A stretch of 64,000 nucleotides of DNA. It comes from Sanghuangporus weigelae (Eukaryota; Basidiomycota; Agaricomycetes; Hymenochaetales; Hymenochaetaceae). The stretch lies in contig CP137320.1 of the NCBI GenBank assembly GCA_033182465.1, positions 868,001 through 932,000 on the forward strand, in the 5' to 3' direction. The notes below the pieces were generated by a model. The model made no database searches, was not told the DNA's origin, and was given only the letters and a program-made list of their open reading frames with translations. How positions within the stretch are numbered: the stretch's first letter is position 1; each line of letters opens with the position of its first letter. Positions 54,107-64,000 of this stretch are shown here, piece after piece. Position numbers and translations under genes: made by a program.

Positions 54107-56255
54107 ATGTCCGCTTCAGGTCTGTTCAGGAATGCGAGACGATGGCTAACTGGCACCAACGACCGGCAGGCAACTATCGATTACATACCTCTATCAGATA
54201 CAGAGCCAGCAGCGCATGCGACGTCCGTTGGACCGATAACCGAAGCTGAACCGAATCTTCGTCATAAAAGTGCTGAGGCGATCGATACTCAAGAAAGCTG
54301 GGAGGCTTCGGACAGTGTTGACGTTCCAACGAAGGAGGATGAAAGGAGATTGCGGAGAGTCCCAGACAACATTCCTGTATCAGCATTTATCATCGTCATC
54401 GTCGAGCTTTGTGAACGTATGGCATTCTACGGTTTAGCTGGAGTATTTCAAAACTACCTCCAGAATCCTCTTCCGCCAGGAGGAAGGGGAACTGGGGCAC
54501 CAGCGTCTGTCGGTGACCCTGCTCCTGCAGGTGCTCTGAACCTTGGCCAGTCAGCTGCGTCTGGTCTCCAACAAATCTTCGCGACGCTTGCTTACATTTT
54601 CCCTTTATTTGGAGCTATAATAGCCGACGCGAAATGGGGTCGTTACAAAACCATCGCAGTCTTCTGTGTAATCTATTTTGCTGGACTATTAATTATTACA
54701 TCGACGTCATTTCCTGCTTCATTAAGAGCTGGCCTTGGACTACCCGGATGGCTTGTCGGAGTCTTGGTTCTTGCTGTAGGCACTGGAGGCATCAAAGGTA
54801 GGTTCCAATCGATCCTGCATTCCTCCACGTTCCGACACTGACTGGAATATAGCGAATGTCTCTCCTCTAATCGCTGACCAGTGCAGAAAGACAGTGATGT
54901 TTCTACGCACAGAGAAGTCAGGAGAGCGTGTGATTGTGGACCCAAATATCACAATATCACGCATATATAACCTGTTCTACTGGTGCATAAACATCGGAGC
55001 ATTGTTCTCGATCGTCACCACACAGCTGGAAAGGCGCGTTGGATTCTGGGCTGCATTCTCGTTACCGACATGCATATTTCTTGGTACACCTGTTGTACTC
55101 GTAGCCGGATCTAAGCTCTATTATAAAGTCCCTCCAAGGGGAAGTATCTTATTAGAGGTGTTCGGAGTGGTCAGAATTGTATTCAGAGGATGCCTTTCGC
55201 ATCCTCGCAGGTTCCTGAGCATGGTGAGCGTTGGTGTCTCTGACCTGTGTGCCGAATGATCTAACAGCGATCAGGCAAGGACGACTAGTATATGGAACAG
55301 AGCAAAGCCAAGTTTTCTTGACAATCTAGATGGTCATGGGCATGCAGAAGCTCACTTGTCATCCATCACTTGGGATGATGCCTTCGTTGACGAAGTCAAG
55401 CGCACCGCAGGGGTGTGCCAAATCGCTCTATTCTTCCCTCTTTTCTGGATATCGTACAATCAACTCTCGACTAATCTCATATCTATGGGCGCAACCATGA
55501 CGACTCACGGGATACCAAACGATCTGCTTGCGAACTTCAATCCTCTTGCTTTAATAATACTCATTCCCTTCATGGATATTGTTGTATATCCCGGTTTACG
55601 CCGAGCTGGTTTCGGTTTACAGCCCATCTTCAGGATTTGGCTCGGATTTATGATCGCGTCTCTGGCTATGATTTATAGTGCTATCCTGCAGTATTGCATT
55701 TATCGGACAAACCCATGCGGCGAGTTCGTCGGCTCCTGCGCTGAGCCGAGTACCATCAGTATTTGGGCACAAGTTCCGTGCTACGTCAGTGGTTTCTACA
55801 TATAAACCTTGCCATCTGGCACTAACGCAATATTAATTATAGGTGCTAATTGCTATCGCCGAGATCTTTGCTTCCATTACTTCCCTCGAGTATTCGTATA
55901 ACATGGCACCAAGACGAATGAAGTCTGTCGTAATGAGCGTATTCATGCTGACATCCGCTGCAGGAAGCGTGCGTTATTTTATTAAGTACTCCAAAAGTAT
56001 ATTTTTCTCAAGCTTCGTCTCTAGTTGATAAACGCCGCTCTTTCGCCGTTTGTGCATGATCCAAACCTCGTGAAGAACTATGCTGGAATTGCATTTGTCA
56101 CATTCGTTTCAGGGAACATATTTTACCTCTTGTTCAGGGACCGCGATAATGAAGGTTGGTGGCTCAGTTGTCCGCGATCACTATCCATTCATAAAGTGCT
56201 TTCAGACTTGCATAAGCATACCAATGAGGTGCTACTCGATGATAGACCGGAATAG
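54107..56255 (+). CDS. PTR2-type proton-coupled peptide transporter
   Basis: POT/PTR family (MFS fold) importer of di- and tripeptides at the plasma membrane. Six exons: 54107-54797, 54853-55223, 55275-55784, 55843-55968, 56025-56154, 56206-56255 (625 aa). A cytosolic N-terminus of about 90 residues precedes the proton-coupling motif ELCERMAFYG (ExxER) on the first helix. The PTR signature with FYWCINIGALFSIV is in exon 2. Around twelve hydrophobic helices can be counted; the extracellular-type loop NPLPPGGRG... and the central loop between helices 6 and 7 are where the family has them. The last intron is 51 bases and free of stops, so reading through it adds 17 residues without changing frame. 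In yeast such genes respond to amino acids and nitrogen; nothing here shows that directly. Confidence 0.92.
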
Positions 56256-56423
56256 AGGAAACCCAGAATGTACTAATCTGCACTGTTTAATTGTTTTGTC
56301 GTCGTGCTTCGTTTATAGTTTGGTAGTTAGAATAATATTGATCCAAAACTTACGCCGGACAAACAAGTTCAAATAACACGTCGACTGACTGAAGCGTGTC
56401 CCAAGAAGAATTTCCCACGGATA

Positions 56424-57486
56424 ATGTTTTCACTATTTACCTTCATACATTGGGTCTACGCTTCTTTAAGACGGCATATAGAGCGTGTTGCGCTCGCTAT
56501 CCTTGCCGCAGGGCCTATTCCACGCCATGTTGCGTTTATTATGGACGGAAATAGGAGATATGCGCGAGGGAAGCACATGGAGGCCTTTCGGGGACACGTT
56601 GATGGATTTCAGACGCTGCGGAAGGTGCGTGAACTGCAAAGCCTTTCGTTACGACGGTGAAAGCTGATGGAGTTGTGGACTAGCTATTGGAAGTATGCTT
56701 AGACTTGAACATTAAATGTGTATCAGTGTATGCTTTCGCCATTGAGAACTTTAAACGGCCCCAAGACGAGGTACAAGCACTCATGAACCTGGCGAAGGAG
56801 AAGCTCTATGAACTGTGCGAGAAGGGGTATGTTACGAATCCGGTTCTTCTGATTTCGCAATTGACAGGCTTCGTATCTAGTAACCTACTCGACAAACATG
56901 GTGTCCGCCTCTGTGTTGTCGGTCGAAGGTCATTGCTACCTCCAGACGTTCTCAAGGCAGTGCATAAAGCTGAAAGCATGACACGACACAATAATAGGTG
57001 CGTGCACGCCAGATAGTCGCGGCTCAGCCTATTCAACATACCCACAGGGCTATCCTCAATCTCTGTATGCCATACGCCTCGAGCGACGAAATCGCAGCAG
57101 CCATTCAAACAACTGTGAGATCCACACTCGAGAATAATATCGACATAGAGTACGCTTTCTTCTCACAAATCCTCTACAAACCCACTGTCTGACCTTATCA
57201 TTTTTTTTTCTCTCTCAGCTCGATCTCAGAAAATTCCATCGAGGCAAACCTCATGAGCACCCTCTCGGGCAGTCCGCCTCTGGACATCCTCGTCCGAACA
57301 AGCGGCGTACGTCGCCTAAGCGACTACATGCTCTGGCAATGCTCCGAAGACACCCAAATCCAGTTCGTCTCGTGCTACTGGCCGGACTTCGGCATGCGCG
57401 AGTTCATTCCGATCATCCTCGCCTACCAGCGGAAAATATGGAAACGACGGAAATTGGACGTGCTTCAGCCTTACAAGGAGGAATGA
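56424..57486 (+). CDS. cis-prenyltransferase, dehydrodolichyl diphosphate synthase
   Basis: Elongates farnesyl diphosphate with isopentenyl units to make dehydrodolichyl diphosphate for dolichol and protein glycosylation; acts at the ER. Five exons: 56424-56624, 56684-56826, 56881-56997, 57048-57149, 57219-57486 (276 aa). A hydrophobic N-terminal segment (about 10-30) is likely the membrane contact. The catalytic Asp is in IMDGNRRYA at about 39-47. Family motifs follow: VSVYAFAIENFKRP, NLCMPYASSDEIAAA, LVRTSGVRRLSDYMLWQ and a C-terminal QFVSCYWPDFGMREF. This is the RER2/SRT1/DHDDS catalytic subunit rather than the NUS1/NgBR partner, since the substrate motifs are intact. It lies 168 bases after the transporter, same strand. 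Confidence 0.93.
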
Positions 57487-58346
57487 TACTTGCTTTGTTC
57501 TGCTCTGTTCTTTTTCCTTCTGCTGTGCCTTTCCTTGCTATAGTCCTATAAATGGATGTATTTAATTGGTTACGCTATAATCTCAGCTATCTCGTTTGGC
57601 CTCAAGCTGCGATAGGTCGTACGCCCAAGTAGACTTTCAGTTCTCGTCCGCAAATAGACAAGTGCCGTAGGACATGTACAGCGTGCACATACGTATCATG
57701 ACTTCGACTACAAAGATCAACATATGTCTGCAATGATCTGGTGTCACTAGTACTTATTACTACTACTAGATGCCATTCGGAATGATCTATAAAATTATAC
57801 AAAATTTCGACGATCAATTCGTATGTCTCTTCACGTCGCATACGGAATAGTACAATTTATACAATACATCCATAATTGCTACATGCAAGCACGTGAAGAT
57901 GATAGGGTTAAGGCTCATGGTAGTGGGTGATGGGCAGAGGGAAGGAATATGATGAAAGCGAAGTGAAAAGAAAAAGTTTAAATGAACGAGAAAAGAAAAA
58001 GCGAAATTGCTGGGACGAAAAGTGATTAGATTAACAAACGGGTAATAGGGGACAGAACTTCCACAGATACGAGGACTTTAGGAAGGATGAATGGATTCGT
58101 TCCTGGATGCGCATGAAAGTGGACGTGCGACAAAGCGAGCGACAAGAACAAGAGCAGAGTTACAGAAACAACTGCATCAACAGTAGCGTCATCTGAGAAG
58201 AGTGGAGTGAAAGGGAAGGGATGTAGAAACAAGTCAGGCATGGGAAGAGCGAAGGAAAACTGAGATGCACATGATGCACGGAGAGGTGTAGAAAGTCATG
58301 ATGAGGTGACGCGAAACAATGAGCGGAGTCTAACAAGGTATGGTGA
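57487..58346. other. Intergenic between two convergent genes
   Basis: About 860 bases of 3' regions. It is AT-rich from 57500 to 57900 and purine-rich on the plus strand after that. No gene was recognised. Confidence 0.5.
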
Positions 58347-61300
58347 TTATTCGATGACCTCAAAGCGACTACGTTTGCCGTCTCGACCGTCTGACGAGTC
58401 GTCAAGCGTCCGTTTCTCGAGGAGAGTGAAGTTCGGGTCACAACCCTGGAATGTCTCTCCATTTACAATCCCCTGCAAGATCTGAGCATATTCTTCGTCC
58501 GACAAACCCATCCCCGCGAGCGGATTGATCTTTCCGCCCTCATCGTCAGATGCAGGCGGGTTTGCGGCACTCACCGTGAGGGCTTGTTCGAATTGGCCGT
58601 CGGATAGCGGAGGTATCCCCACGGATCGCGGAACCTTTGACAACTGCTGAATGGTCTTTAGATGCGTGAGATGTTTCTATGGGCGGAGCTGATTTAGTCT
58701 CATGACTTTGGTCCAAGCACCCTGAAAAACCTACCTCAAGCATGCTCAGTAATCCCTCTTTGGTGAACGGCTTAGGTAGAATGTCGTTCATGCCTGCAAT
58801 TTTACGTCAATAGGTAGTCATGACTAGGCGTATACAGAACTTCCGTACCGTGACTGTAGTATGTCATAATCTCGTTTGGCTTTGAATTGCTCGTCATTGA
58901 GATAATCGGTGTCATGTGGTCGAACTGTCGGATAAGCGACGTCGCTGATATACCGTCAAGCTTCGGCATGACGATGTCCTGAATAGGTCACATCAGCACC
59001 ACCGCAAAGGTCAACTCAAACGAAGTCCTACCATCAATACCAGATCGTACTTCTCGAGGTTCATTTTATTGACAGCGACGACACCATCGACAGCAACATC
59101 GATCGTGCAACCGAAAACTTGCAAAAACTTGCTTGAGAGCTTTCGGCTCACAGCGTCGTCATCGACGAGAAGAACACGTGGCGGCACTGCCCACCCAGGG
59201 ACGAACGTCGAGCGCCGTACACGTAGCCTTTGAGCACTCCCAGGACGTACAACCGCACCATTGTTCGCGGAAGAATCGTACGAACCACCATCCATCGAAG
59301 ATGCCCCGTTCGTCGAAGTGGATGCATATGCTGCTGAACCCTGACCAACTGCCGAGGAAGATACCTGCTGTTGTTGCTGGCCAAGCCCCGATCGTGAAGC
59401 ATCGAAGCTCCAAGTCGCACTGCTATCGTCACCCGTCGATTTCGGCATGAGGTGACCGAGCGTGAAAACTTGAAGGCCCGAATGTGTAAGGCCGGTTGGA
59501 TCAGCAACGTTCATAACACCACCAGAGTACAAGTCAAGAGCGCCTGACTCTGGTCCAGGCATAATGAATGGTTCCTGTCCGCTCGCGTACTGTACACTCG
59601 GAAGCGCTGGTTGCTGTGCGCTACCAGATTGCATGCCGGCCGCGGACGAAGGCCTCTGACGTGCAAGTTCCTCGATCCGCTGAAGCGCATCTTGTCGACT
59701 CAAGTTCGCTATCGACGCATTCGCCTGTTCCTGGGCTTGACTTTGTGATTGGCTCGCGGTCTGTTGATCCTGGTCTTGTTGCTGAGTGGCGCCAGACTGC
59801 TGGTTCGGATTCTGAACCATACCCGCTGCAGCAGCCAGAATTCGGCTCGCGGAATTCGGGGTTACTGGTCTGTTGCCATTAGCGACCCCGCCATTCGCGA
59901 AGCTCATACCCGCAGCAGCAGCTCTTCTTGAGATCTCGTTTAACTGCTCCAACGAAGCTCGCGCCACGTCGTCTTCCGGATAATTCCCGACCATTCTCTG
60001 CGCCTCTCTGGCCACCACGAAAGGGTTCTGGTCAGCGAAAGTACCACCCCCTCCGTTGGCGTTGCCATTAGCATTACTTCGGCTTTGCTCCTCCTTTAAT
60101 TTGGCTGACAGATAAAGGCGAAATCCAATGCGAGTGTTGCGGGAGATAATATGTAAATGAAAGAATTAATCGGGTATATTCAACAGTCGAACGTATGAAA
60201 GGAATAAAAAATGATAGAAAGAGAATTAATGAGTAATTCATGTTTAGGAAATTGATTGAGGCAGCCCGAACATAGGACGCTACCCACCATTTTCTAGTTG
60301 CAAAAAGTATTGTATTAAATTTTGCATCAGACCATCCTGCTGAGCCATGTTTCGTTGGAAATTGACCATTTCGTTGAGAACAGACTGATAATTATTTTCA
60401 AGATGTCGGATGTGCTGAGCCATCTCATCGTGGGCCTGTGTTAATCTTTCAATTTGGGCCTGTAATGATTGGACGACAGCGTTATCGATGCCATCGGAAG
60501 GGGACACGGCGGGAGAGTTCCCCTGTCCCCTTGGGTTGACATTCGATTTGCGCTGAGCAGGGACTTTGCGTTTGATATTCTCAAGAGCATCTCGCCGATC
60601 CAGCTGGAAATCGGGATGCTTAAAAGTCCAGCTCTGATATAAGAGCGGTCAGAATGATTACGACAAATTCTGAATCCAGACAACCATACCTGTTCGCCGT
60701 ACTGAGAGTCATCAGCATTCTTGACCTACGCATGCAGAAGAATGTTAGGTTTGCAGCATATAAAGAGCCCTGTGCAGTTCCTTGCAATTACCTTGTGAAA
60801 ATCGTACTTGTTCAGCTGTCGAACGAAGCTTGCAAAATTAGAATGCTTGAACATCCGTGGGAGAATAGACTTTGTAAACTCGTTCATGTCCTGCAGGAAC
60901 AGAGGTCAATGATTACTACGCCCTCACATTTGAAATCGCGTACGAACCTTGACAACAAACGCATCGCCAGTTGGATTCCAGGAGACAACATGCTGAAATG
61001 AGCTATCTTCTAGCATCCTAAACGAACACGGAACAATCATAAACCTTATCGGTACAGCATATGTCCAGAGAATAGAAAATACTGACTTGTAAAGTTTTTT
61101 CACAAAGTCGCTTGTCGAGCTCATTCCGTCGTCCCCGTCTTTCCCCTGGTCTTGTGGAGCTCCGAGGGATTGGTTCCGCGAGCTTCCTTGCGATTCGCGT
61201 AGCCCGTCATGTAAGGAAGCGCCGTCCATCACCTTTCCCCTGCTTTCGCGCCGCCTGGCGCTTGGATGCGTCTCGTCGCGCGAGCTACTCGTGCGATGGC

Positions 61301-61586
61301 CGGACCACGGTGCGGGTGCATGGTTTGAGCTGGTAGGGCTCCCAAGCGTGCCTGCAGAGCTGGACGGGGTGTTTAACGAGGGATGATAGGACGGCGGCGG
61401 GTATCGGGAGTCGGAAGGATGGGACATTGCTGGTATCGGCGGAAGGGTATTCGAACGGGAGAACGACTGCATGAGCGAAGAGGGAGGCGGGAGTTGCCCG
61501 CTATGTGAGAAGAGCTGCTGTTGGCGAGAGTGATGATTTGGCTGAGACTGGTGGTGATGATGATGGTACTGAGCGGATTGGTCCAT
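58347..61586 (-). CDS. Skn7-like HSF-domain response regulator
   Basis: Nuclear regulator of oxidative, osmotic and cell-wall stress, an output of multistep phosphorelays (Skn7/Prr1 type). Nine exons on the minus strand: 61087-61586, 60948-61017, 60792-60890, 60690-60725, 60288-60633, 59032-60104, 58849-58978, 58735-58793, 58347-58676 (880 aa). The first 155 residues are His/Gln/Ser-rich. The HSF-type DNA-binding domain follows at about 158-250 ([43 protein letters not shown]). Next comes a coiled coil ([22 protein letters not shown]) and a long Gln/Ser linker. The receiver domain occupies about 660-775: acidic cluster D665-D667, phospho-acceptor Asp709 at LVLMD, and Lys759 in PKPF. All receiver residues needed for phosphotransfer are present. 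The C-terminal 110 residues are acidic and end with [12 protein letters not shown]. Confidence 0.93.
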
Positions 61587-61995
61587 CGTGTATTGTATGC
61601 TCCGAAGGTCCGCGAGGAACGACGAGAATAGTACCGATCGATCTGGGGTGCAAGCACTCACAAGGGGCGTATGCGGGTAAACTGCAGGACGATTTCGTAA
61701 AAAGCGTCGGGGCGGGTACGCGCTCGCTGTCGAGCGCACGTCGGTGAAAGAAAGAGGCGGATGTGTAGAATGGGGAATGAGATGGAGCAGAGATTGAGAG
61801 AGAGAGAGAGAGAGCAAGAGCAGTACTAGTAGTAGTGTCCGGCGCGAAGACCACAAGGCCTGACTGACTTTAGATGTATATATGCCGTTAGCCGGCCCCG
61901 CTTCCGGAACGGACTCCCTTTTCGGGACATTTCTTTGCACGCAACACAACACACTCGGAAAACAAATACATACCACTCAATTCATAAACTTATTC
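61587..61995. promoter_or_regulatory. Promoter and leader of the Skn7-like gene
   Basis: CT-rich on the minus strand, including the dinucleotide run at 61796-61814, as often seen in leaders of basidiomycete genes. The frame of the first exon stays open upstream, but it has no additional well-placed start codon with protein-like sequence. Confidence 0.45.
61796..61814. repeat. GA/TC dinucleotide run
   Basis: Nineteen bases of alternating G and A on the plus strand, about 210 bases before the Skn7-like start codon (which reads on the other strand). Probably in the 5' leader. Confidence 0.9.
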
Positions 61996-64000
61996 TCACT
62001 GCTTCGTCAGCTCAACGTCAGGTCGAGCAACGTGAGGTAAGTGAAAGTATCATATCTGTATTACAGGTACATATTTTCAATTAGATACTAGCCTGAGATA
62101 GGTGTATTCTCCATCCAATCCGCTGTCCGCCCGCACAGACCGTCCACTGCGTTCCAGCCCATCGACGACGATGATCCACGGGAAGCCGTGTCTGGTCCAG
62201 GCCAACAGTCCATCACACAACGCCAATCGTCTTCTCCCGCTCGTCAACAAGCCTATCCCCTACTCATTATTATATCTTACCGTCATCTTCAGCTTTCGCG
62301 ACTTGCCCTGCCTCCTCGCTTCCCACGCCTCTAGATTACACCTCGAGGTCCTCCTATCTGCGCAGAACCATAGCTGTGCTTGCCTAGTACTTCCGGAATC
62401 GCCCATCTCATCCCACCATCTCCGCCATCTGTCAGTCTCCTTCTATCTTTGCTCCTCTCTCACCTTCTCTCCCTGATGAGCCAAGTGGGTGGCTCGGAAT
62501 TTCTCAAGTATAACCGCTATCCGACATGTGAGCATCCCTTCGGGGCTCGTCGTTCGCTCAATCTGGCTCGAAATGCGATCGCTCTTTCCAAGACGAACGT
62601 CATCAAATTCTCACTCCAGCTGAACTTTCAGGAGTTATATTTTCAGCGTCCAATCGATCTTGCGCAACTAGTTCGAATCCAGTAACTTTTGGCGACTGGG
62701 AAGAGTATATGCCGGTGAATTAAGGTACGTTGTTACCCAACAGGCACGACGCAATCGTCACCGACAGCTCGCGCAACCAAATCACGTCCGCTTGCAAATA
62801 CCAATGCTCGCATCAGACCGTGTTGCCGCCGGAGTGGCAATGGCTTCAAGGATCAAGCTTTAATCCCTCCCGGCGCGATCGTCTGCCTCGTAGGTATCTA
62901 ATCGCTGTAGCGCACGCGCATCGCTCGCAAATGCGAACCTGTTTATGATGCCAGCTCACCACCGACTGGGACTATCTGCGTCTAGATGTCGAGCAACTTG
63001 ATCGCAAAGCCATCCGCTCATCTTAGCGTTAGCGCGTGCATTCCGCCGGAGTCCCCAAGCTTATTCGCTTGACCCTGAGGATCCGTCATGCTCAATGCCG
63101 TGTATCTTATTTTATTTGTAGACCGACGGCGTCGGGCGCGCCAAACCTGAAACAATATCATTCAGCTCTTCCTTCTAGCACACGATCAATATAACAAGCG
63201 CCAGTTCATCGTACAGAACAATCCCGTCTACCGACACCTCGAAAAGCTACAGGTACTCATATACTTCCGTCCTCACACACGCAATATAATATTCGGCGTC
63301 TTCGAGCCTGATCGTCATACATCGGAGTTTATTTAGACGTTTTAGCTCGCCCTCCGTTGCGCGTGTGGTTGCTGTGGTAAAGGGAGAGGTCGAGACAGTG
63401 TCGAGGTGCGGTCTGGACAGCCTAGATCACCAACGTCGACTGGGCGGTCCAGACTCCAGACATTTCGATTTGATGGTGACATATTGCGTCACGTGTGCCA
63501 TTCCACTCTTCGGGGGGTATTCCAATCCTTTGCGTACTCTAAAAAAGATTCTGTATCCCGAAGTCATGGTGAACATAAGCTGGCTTTCTGTCTGTACGGC
63601 CGCTAGGTGTTCATTGAATATTCAGTAAAGTAGCTTTCATTTGATTTGATAATCACGATGAGGTCAGAACTTCCCTTTCGCGTGACCGACTAAATCAGAT
63701 CGTCACTTTTACTATTCGGATTCATCTAAACTTTTTTACCATCTCTATCCACACATCAAAGTCATGAGGTCTACTTTCTGAAGCAAGAGACTCCTGCACA
63801 ATCATCTTCTGAGGACACCGAGGTCGGATCCTACAGCTGATTATTTTCGTGCAAGGGCCATCGGAACGGAAGCCCGGATAATCAACAGGACAAATTGAGT
63901 CAACTTGGGGTTAGCGGCGTCCTGGCTTCCTCGCGATTGCCTCGTTTTTGCAGTTCACAAAGTCGGCTGATACCTATTACTCTTCTCTTGCATTCTTGCA
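61996..64000. other. Right end, no supported gene
   Basis: About 2 kb with scattered plus-strand open segments: 62102-62476, and another frame in about 62100-62340 with a protein-like acidic stretch (STAFQPIDDDDPREAV), and about 62560-62725 (FQDERHQILTPAELSG...FGDWEEYMPVN). They are in different frames, and I could not connect them through clean introns to a start or a known domain. They may be the 5' part of a spliced gene that continues beyond the window, or a decayed gene. From 63000 on, I see nothing. Confidence 0.35.

Noticed and set aside
62671-62680. GTTCGAATCC, a perfect match to the core of a tRNA B box
   Set aside because: No A box at the right distance, only a weak T-stem and no matching acceptor arm around it, so this is not a tRNA gene.

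Overview
The window is nuclear DNA of a filamentous basidiomycete, most likely an agaricomycete. Genes are dense and on both strands. Almost all are cut by many introns of about 50-60 bases with GT..AG ends, and several recognisable proteins are typical of this group: a Dad3 DASH subunit, a Skn7-type HSF/receiver regulator, a CCCH protein starting MAAPPPYWKK, and membrane-anchored SH3 proteins. No rRNA, convincing tRNA, CRISPR array, virus or intact transposon was seen. Exon coordinates were worked out by hand from splice signals and reading frame; where the frame does not close I say so.

Left third (1-24,300): a YTH-domain m6A reader (+), an unrecognised 352-residue protein (+), a TilS-like tRNA-Ile lysidine synthetase with a mitochondrial-type N-terminus (-), Arp2/3 subunit ARPC1 (+), Dad3 (-), a fluoroacetate-dehalogenase-like alpha/beta hydrolase (+), an 11-exon short-chain polyol dehydrogenase (-), a 2003-residue kinesin-4-like motor (-) and inositol-pentakisphosphate 2-kinase (+).

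Middle third (25,000-42,300): isovaleryl-CoA dehydrogenase (+), a Zn2Cys6 regulator (+), an ankyrin/ClpB-type AAA+ protein (-), a CCCH zinc-finger protein (-), an F-box/WD40 protein (-) and a single-pass SH3 membrane protein (-).

Right third (42,300-64,000): a SNF2-family ATPase (-) head to head with the mitochondrial import motor subunit PAM17 (+), a second single-pass SH3 membrane protein (-), the DEAD-box helicase Dbp2 with one very large intron (-), a PTR2-type peptide transporter (+), cis-prenyltransferase (+) and a Skn7-like stress regulator (-). The last 2.4 kb hold no gene I can support.

The genes do not form one pathway; this is ordinary housekeeping and regulatory territory. Themes that recur are mitochondria (TilS, isovaleryl-CoA dehydrogenase, PAM17, perhaps the dehydrogenase and the AAA+ protein), cytoskeleton and mitosis (ARPC1, Dad3, kinesin), RNA fate (YTH, CCCH, Dbp2) and signalling at the membrane (two SH3 proteins, Skn7). 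The most striking points are the conserved-position giant intron of DBP2, a nuclear TilS with a presequence, an ankyrin-ClpB architecture, and a Cbf1-like E-box shared by three divergent promoters.
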